This document shows positions 5,337 to 8,312 of a stretch of 8,312 nucleotides of DNA, piece after piece; the stretch's first letter is position 1; each line of letters begins with the position of its first letter. This stretch comes from Prevotellaceae bacterium. Lineage in GTDB: Bacteria; Bacteroidota; Bacteroidia; Bacteroidales; UBA932. The notes under the pieces are model-generated. The model was not told the origin of the DNA, searched no databases, and saw nothing but the letters and a program-made list of their open reading frames with translations. The DNA is taken from assembly GCA_031275145.1 (NCBI GenBank), contig JAISPE010000362.1:1-8312 (forward strand). The letters run 5' to 3'. The translations under genes and the position numbers were made by a program.

Positions 5337-6329
5337 TTAATTCGTCAAAATGGAGGATATTTCTTCCTCTGTAAGACCGGTAAGTTGGGCAATCCGTTTA
5401 ATACTCATGTCTTCTGCATAACAGTTTCTGACAACTTGGATTTGTACTTCCATTCTGCCTTCTTTTCTGCCGATTTCTATTCCTTCTTTTCTACTTTCTT
5501 CCAAACCTTCTTTTCTGCCTTCTTCTCTGGCATAATCAGTAAAAAGTCCCATTTGTTTATATTCAAGGGCGCTGTATGCTTCCATCTTTTCCTCTATTAA
5601 TTTATTTGTCTGTAATATGTTTTCGTATAAATCAATGAATAATTCATCTTTTATTTCTGCAGGACATTCTTTTAACGTATCTGCATATTTTAAGGTAAAC
5701 AGCCAGATGTCCTCTGCCGTTTTTAATTCTTCCTTTTTCTTATTAAATTTAGACAGGTCAACAATCACAAAATTCAATTTTTTAGAAAAGACCCGTTTTG
5801 TTTGCATGCTCATTAACCGTATCCAGTCAATTACAACATTTTTTGATGTTTTGCCTTTTATCATCGGAAAGTTAACGATTGCAATGAGATAGATCGGTTG
5901 CAGTTTATAATGCCATGCCGGTGTTTTTTCGTCTTTTTTACCCCTGTGTTTTATTTTGGGCATTTGATAGCGAATAAGATACGAAATGTAATAAATCAGC
6001 CTCTCGGCAAAATTCACCGGACGGGCGTTTTGCATTTCGACCACTATATCTTCACCGGAACTCGTCCTGCAACGGGAATCGACTATCACCCGCCGTTCGC
6101 TTTCGTTTTCTCCCCAATGCTCAACAGGCAGATAGGTGAGCGATGTAACCTGAAATTTTTCCCTGCGTATTCGCGGAGATATCACCGCATTCAAAAAGGA
6201 CATCATCATTCTGGCATTGTTGAATACCTTTTTGAACCCGAAATCGGTACGCGGATTGATAAAGACGCCTAACGATTCGTCTTCATTATTTTCCAGGCTG
6301 TTTTCCCTGCTGTTATCGTCTTCATCCAT
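5337..6329 (-). CDS. Rpn/PDDEXK_2 family nuclease (transposase-like, TIGR01784 type)
   Basis: The protein is 330 residues from the ATG at 6329. After an acidic, probably disordered N-terminus (1-22) comes the family opening FINPRTDFGFKKVFNN (23-38). The PD-(D/E)xK active site is visible as Asp84 in RRVIVDSRCRT and the E-x-Q of GEDIVVEMQNA (Glu98, Gln100), followed by FAERLIYYISYLI (107-119). All expected catalytic residues seem present. Residues 268-295 form a charged repeat region made of 8-residue units around RKEG. The C-terminus (AEDMSIKRIAQLTGLTEEEISSIL, 305-328) resembles a small helix-turn-helix. Related E. coli Rpn proteins are DNA endonucleases that promote recA-independent recombination. 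Members are often labelled transposases, but no terminal repeats or duplicated target mark this copy as an element. It lies between hflC and nqrA with its own promoter. Its role in this host is unknown. Confidence 0.88.
   Translation of the reverse strand: MDEDDNSRENSLENNEDESLGVFINPRTDFGFKKVFNNARMMMSFLNAVISPRIRREKFQVTSLTYLPVEHWGENESERRVIVDSRCRTSSGEDIVVEMQNARPVNFAERLIYYISYLIRYQMPKIKHRGKKDEKTPAWHYKLQPIYLIAIVNFPMIKGKTSKNVVIDWIRLMSMQTKRVFSKKLNFVIVDLSKFNKKKEELKTAEDIWLFTLKYADTLKECPAEIKDELFIDLYENILQTNKLIEEKMEAYSALEYKQMGLFTDYAREEGRKEGLEESRKEGIEIGRKEGRMEVQIQVVRNCYAEDMSIKRIAQLTGLTEEEISSILTN
5448..5519 (-). repeat. three in-frame 24-base tandem repeats in the nuclease gene
   Basis: Three consecutive 24-base units encode GRKEGLEE, SRKEGIEI and GRKEGRME (residues 271-294). 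On the plus strand the block CCTTCTTTTCT recurs at 5458, 5482 and 5506, exactly 24 bases apart, and the outer two copies are identical over 14 bases. Gain or loss of a unit would keep the frame. Such RKEG runs are common at this position in the family and probably form a charged helix. Confidence 0.75.
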
Positions 6330-6354
6330 TTTACCTTTTTATTAATTTCGGATG

Positions 6355-6383
6355 CAAAATTAAGTATTTTTTATTACATCATT
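6355..6383 (-). promoter_or_regulatory. probable promoter of the Rpn-type nuclease gene
   Basis: On the minus strand TAATTTTG (6362-6355) fits TAnnTTTG exactly, with a start expected near 6348 and a leader of about 20 bases to the ATG at 6329. The -33 box is weak: AATG at 6383-6380 with a 17-base spacer. It lies in the 55-base gap after hflC. Confidence 0.45.
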
Positions 6384-6384
6384 A

Positions 6385-7254
6385 TTATCTGGGAGGAGAA
6401 AGAATACTTTTCCCGTCCAGAATCCATTCGGTATTTTCCCCGTAAGATTTTTTAAACGTTTCAATCCTGTTTTGCAGTTCGAACAGAGGTTTGCTTTTGG
6501 CGGCAAACTTATTCAGAATAACCAGCGCCTCTTCGTCGGCAACTCCCTTGATGGAATCGGACATTCTTTTGGCATTATTACGGATATCGTTGGCCGTAAA
6601 ATCCGCGTCGGAAGTTATTTCCTTGTAGATTCTTTCACCGTCGGCGTCTATACCTTTCACCACCTTTTTCCTTTCGTTGACCATACGTTCGAAAACAGAC
6701 TGCTGATTCTCCGCAGGCAATTCGACCCGGTTGAACGAGAACAGGGCGACAACCAAATCAATATCCTGCAATTCTTCATTGGAAATCGCTTTAATGGTAT
6801 CCAGAATTTCCTGACGGTTGTATGTTACGATGTCGTCAAAACCGCTTGATCCCAACACCCTGTTTACCACCGCTCCGGTATGGTCTTCGAGACGGTGGAT
6901 AGCTCTGGTCATGTTTCCTCCAAGTTTTGTGAAAAAAGTATTGGGATTGATCGGTTTCCACAAAAGAAAGGGGTCAACCAGAAGATTTTTTTTATTCTTT
7001 TCTTTTATAACGGTAGGTTTGCCCTCATAGAGCTGTAAACGGGTATCCAGACGATTGACTGTCTCGAACGGCCAGGGCCATTTGAAATGCAAGCCAGGCT
7101 CGATATAGCTCCTGCTAAATTCGCCGAAATGATAAGCGGCGGCCTTTTCGTATTCTCTCAACGAGAAAATACTGGAATTGCCAATAATTATAACTGCCAG
7201 CAATATCAGCGCTGCAATGCAATTCCTTTTTACATCAAACAATATCTTATTCAT
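6385..7254 (-). CDS. hflC: HflC-like SPFH (band 7) membrane protein, FtsH modulator subunit
   Basis: The protein is 289 residues, shorter than E. coli HflC (334). It has a short cytoplasmic N-terminus, one membrane anchor (about 12-30), then the extracytoplasmic SPFH domain. Marks: YEKAAAYHFGEFSRSYIEPGLHFKWPWPFETVNRLDTRLQLYEG (35-78), where the P-G-L-H-F-K-x-P segment is typical; NLLVDPFLLWKPINPNTFFTKLGG (90-113); VNRVLGSSGFDDIV (130-143); and VFERMVNERKKVV (187-199), a strong HflC signature. A helical region follows (200-270), then a short end, ILDGKSILSPPR. With HflK it should form the large membrane cage around FtsH and restrain its proteolysis. It starts one base after the hflK stop, indicating coupling. 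No ftsH is in the window. Confidence 0.85.
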   Translation of the reverse strand: MNKILFDVKRNCIAALILLAVIIIGNSSIFSLREYEKAAAYHFGEFSRSYIEPGLHFKWPWPFETVNRLDTRLQLYEGKPTVIKEKNKKNLLVDPFLLWKPINPNTFFTKLGGNMTRAIHRLEDHTGAVVNRVLGSSGFDDIVTYNRQEILDTIKAISNEELQDIDLVVALFSFNRVELPAENQQSVFERMVNERKKVVKGIDADGERIYKEITSDADFTANDIRNNAKRMSDSIKGVADEEALVILNKFAAKSKPLFELQNRIETFKKSYGENTEWILDGKSILSPPR

Positions 7255-7255
7255 T

Positions 7256-8263
7256 TTATTCGTATCTTTTTAAATTTAATATACTTTGATTTTCTATCAC
7301 GGTTTTTTTGGCAGCTTTGGAGTACACTTCCTGTTTTGCCTCGTACCACAGTTTATTTTCGGTAGTAACCGGGTCTTTCAGGTATTCGTCCAAAAGTCCC
7401 ATAAATCTTTCCAGTTCGCCTTTTGCACGATTGACGCGCTCGCTCTGGTAGGACATTGCGTCTTTAATGATTTTTGCGGAATCGCCCTGAGCCGCCTTGA
7501 TTACTTCCAAAGCATAACCGTCGGCTTTTTCTTTCTGTGCATTCCGGCGATTCTCCGCGCTCATTACGTCATTATACGCTGCTTTAACCGCGTCATTCGG
7601 CAAATCGCAATCCTGCAACTGCACTTCGTTAATCTCCACTTCCAGCCCGATAAGCTGGCAATACTGTTGAAACAGTTTTCGATTGCTTTCCTGCACTTCA
7701 TACTTTTGAGTAGTCAGCACATCGTCGAGAAATGTCTTTCCGACGATTAACCGCATTGTTCCCTGACTTACCTTGTCCAGAACTTTTCCCGGATCTTTGA
7801 CGATGTACAGCCATGAATACACACGTTTGATAGTGTATTGAAATATCCACTCAAAAGAGCCTACCTGTTCGCCCCGAGTGAGCATTGTCGATTCTTCGGG
7901 AACGTCATAGTACTCGTTTTTGCCTACGGTCCGAAAACCAAGTTCCCAGCGATGACGCACCTCTGTCGGAACTTTATGTACCGTCTGGATAAAAGGAATT
8001 TTAGCGTGTAATCCTCCGGAAGTCTCGATTTCGTACGAGAATTTTCCAAAAGTTTCAATCGCAGCCCGTTCCGTTTTGTCGAGAGAAAACCATGAATCAA
8101 AGAGCAGTCCTCCCGCAAGAATTATTCCGGCAATAAAAATCATCCAGTTAAAGGGCAAAAATCTCGCAGAAAGCGCTACCCTCTTATTTCCATATCTGTC
8201 TATGCCTGTCGATATGGTTATTCCAAGAAAATTACATAACTTTTTAAACTTATTATTCATCAT
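7256..8263 (-). CDS. hflK: HflK-like SPFH (band 7) membrane protein, FtsH modulator subunit
   Basis: The protein is 335 residues, against 419 for E. coli HflK; the glycine-rich N-terminus and Gln-rich C-terminus of the E. coli protein are missing. There is a cytoplasmic N-terminus (1-37), one membrane segment (about 38-56), then SPFH. Marks: DKTERAAIETFGKF (62-75), GGLHAKIPFIQTVHKVPTEVRHRWELGFRT (83-112), the segment with STMLTRGEQVGSFEWIFQYTI (125-145), and VEINEVQLQDCDLPNDAVKAAYNDVMSAENRR (209-240) followed by a long charged helix with AAQGDSAKIIKDA (257-269). This matches HflK order and spacing. It lies first in a two-gene unit with hflC. The 49 bases upstream to the window edge are AT-rich with no full promoter, and one minus-strand frame is open there to a stop at about 8253, so another gene may precede it. 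Confidence 0.85.
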   Translation of the reverse strand: MMNNKFKKLCNFLGITISTGIDRYGNKRVALSARFLPFNWMIFIAGIILAGGLLFDSWFSLDKTERAAIETFGKFSYEIETSGGLHAKIPFIQTVHKVPTEVRHRWELGFRTVGKNEYYDVPEESTMLTRGEQVGSFEWIFQYTIKRVYSWLYIVKDPGKVLDKVSQGTMRLIVGKTFLDDVLTTQKYEVQESNRKLFQQYCQLIGLEVEINEVQLQDCDLPNDAVKAAYNDVMSAENRRNAQKEKADGYALEVIKAAQGDSAKIIKDAMSYQSERVNRAKGELERFMGLLDEYLKDPVTTENKLWYEAKQEVYSKAAKKTVIENQSILNLKRYE

Positions 8264-8312
8264 AATATTTAATATTTTTTAATTCGACATTCCTGTTATT
8301 TACCGTTCGCCT

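Noticed and set aside
5337..6329. Rpn-type gene as a mobile element with defined ends
   Set aside because: No terminal inverted repeats or target-site duplication could be found around it, and the gene has its own promoter and ordinary spacing.
8277..8288. 12-base match, inverted, to the repeat at 5218-5229 (TTTTAATTCGAC)
   Set aside because: Short and AT-rich, without the ATTGACTT part of the repeat, so a chance match is likely.

Overview
The window looks like chromosomal DNA from a member of the Bacteroidota, probably Bacteroidales. Three upstream regions carry the phylum's sigma-factor promoter form (a -33 TTTG/TTG-like box, 17-19 bases, then TAnnTTTG). The genes include an nqrABCD block, an HflK/HflC pair, and families that are common as accessory genes in this phylum (an Rpn-type nuclease and an Abi_2 protein). 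Every protein gene I accept reads leftward on the minus strand. The only plus-strand unit I support is a short RNA candidate.

In transcription order, right to left: hflK (8263-7256) and hflC (7254-6385) are one base apart and encode a membrane SPFH pair that normally modulates the FtsH protease. An Rpn/PDDEXK_2 nuclease gene (6329-5337) follows behind its own promoter. About 210 bases of intergenic sequence hold a hairpin, one copy of a short dispersed repeat and the nqr promoter. Then come nqrA, nqrB, nqrC and nqrD (5124-1184), tightly packed. They encode four of the six subunits of the sodium-pumping NADH:quinone oxidoreductase.

The block stops at nqrD. nqrE and nqrF, which normally follow, are absent. 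Eight bases after nqrD a ribosome binding site and the first 18 codons of what looks like a flavodoxin gene appear and break off. An Abi_2-family HEPN protein (992-327) then follows. Between the flavodoxin stub and the abi gene, on the opposite strand, sits a compact unit: a consensus promoter (995-1024), about 58 bases that can fold into a hairpin, and a GC-rich stem followed by seven T. I read this as a candidate small RNA transcribed divergently from the HEPN gene. A relative of this protein, AbiF, is known to be a toxin controlled by a non-coding RNA, so this is the most interesting part of the window.

The left end holds an intergenic stretch with two overlapping inverted repeats that cannot form together and a second copy of the dispersed repeat. 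It ends with the first 45 codons of a secreted protein that runs off the window edge.
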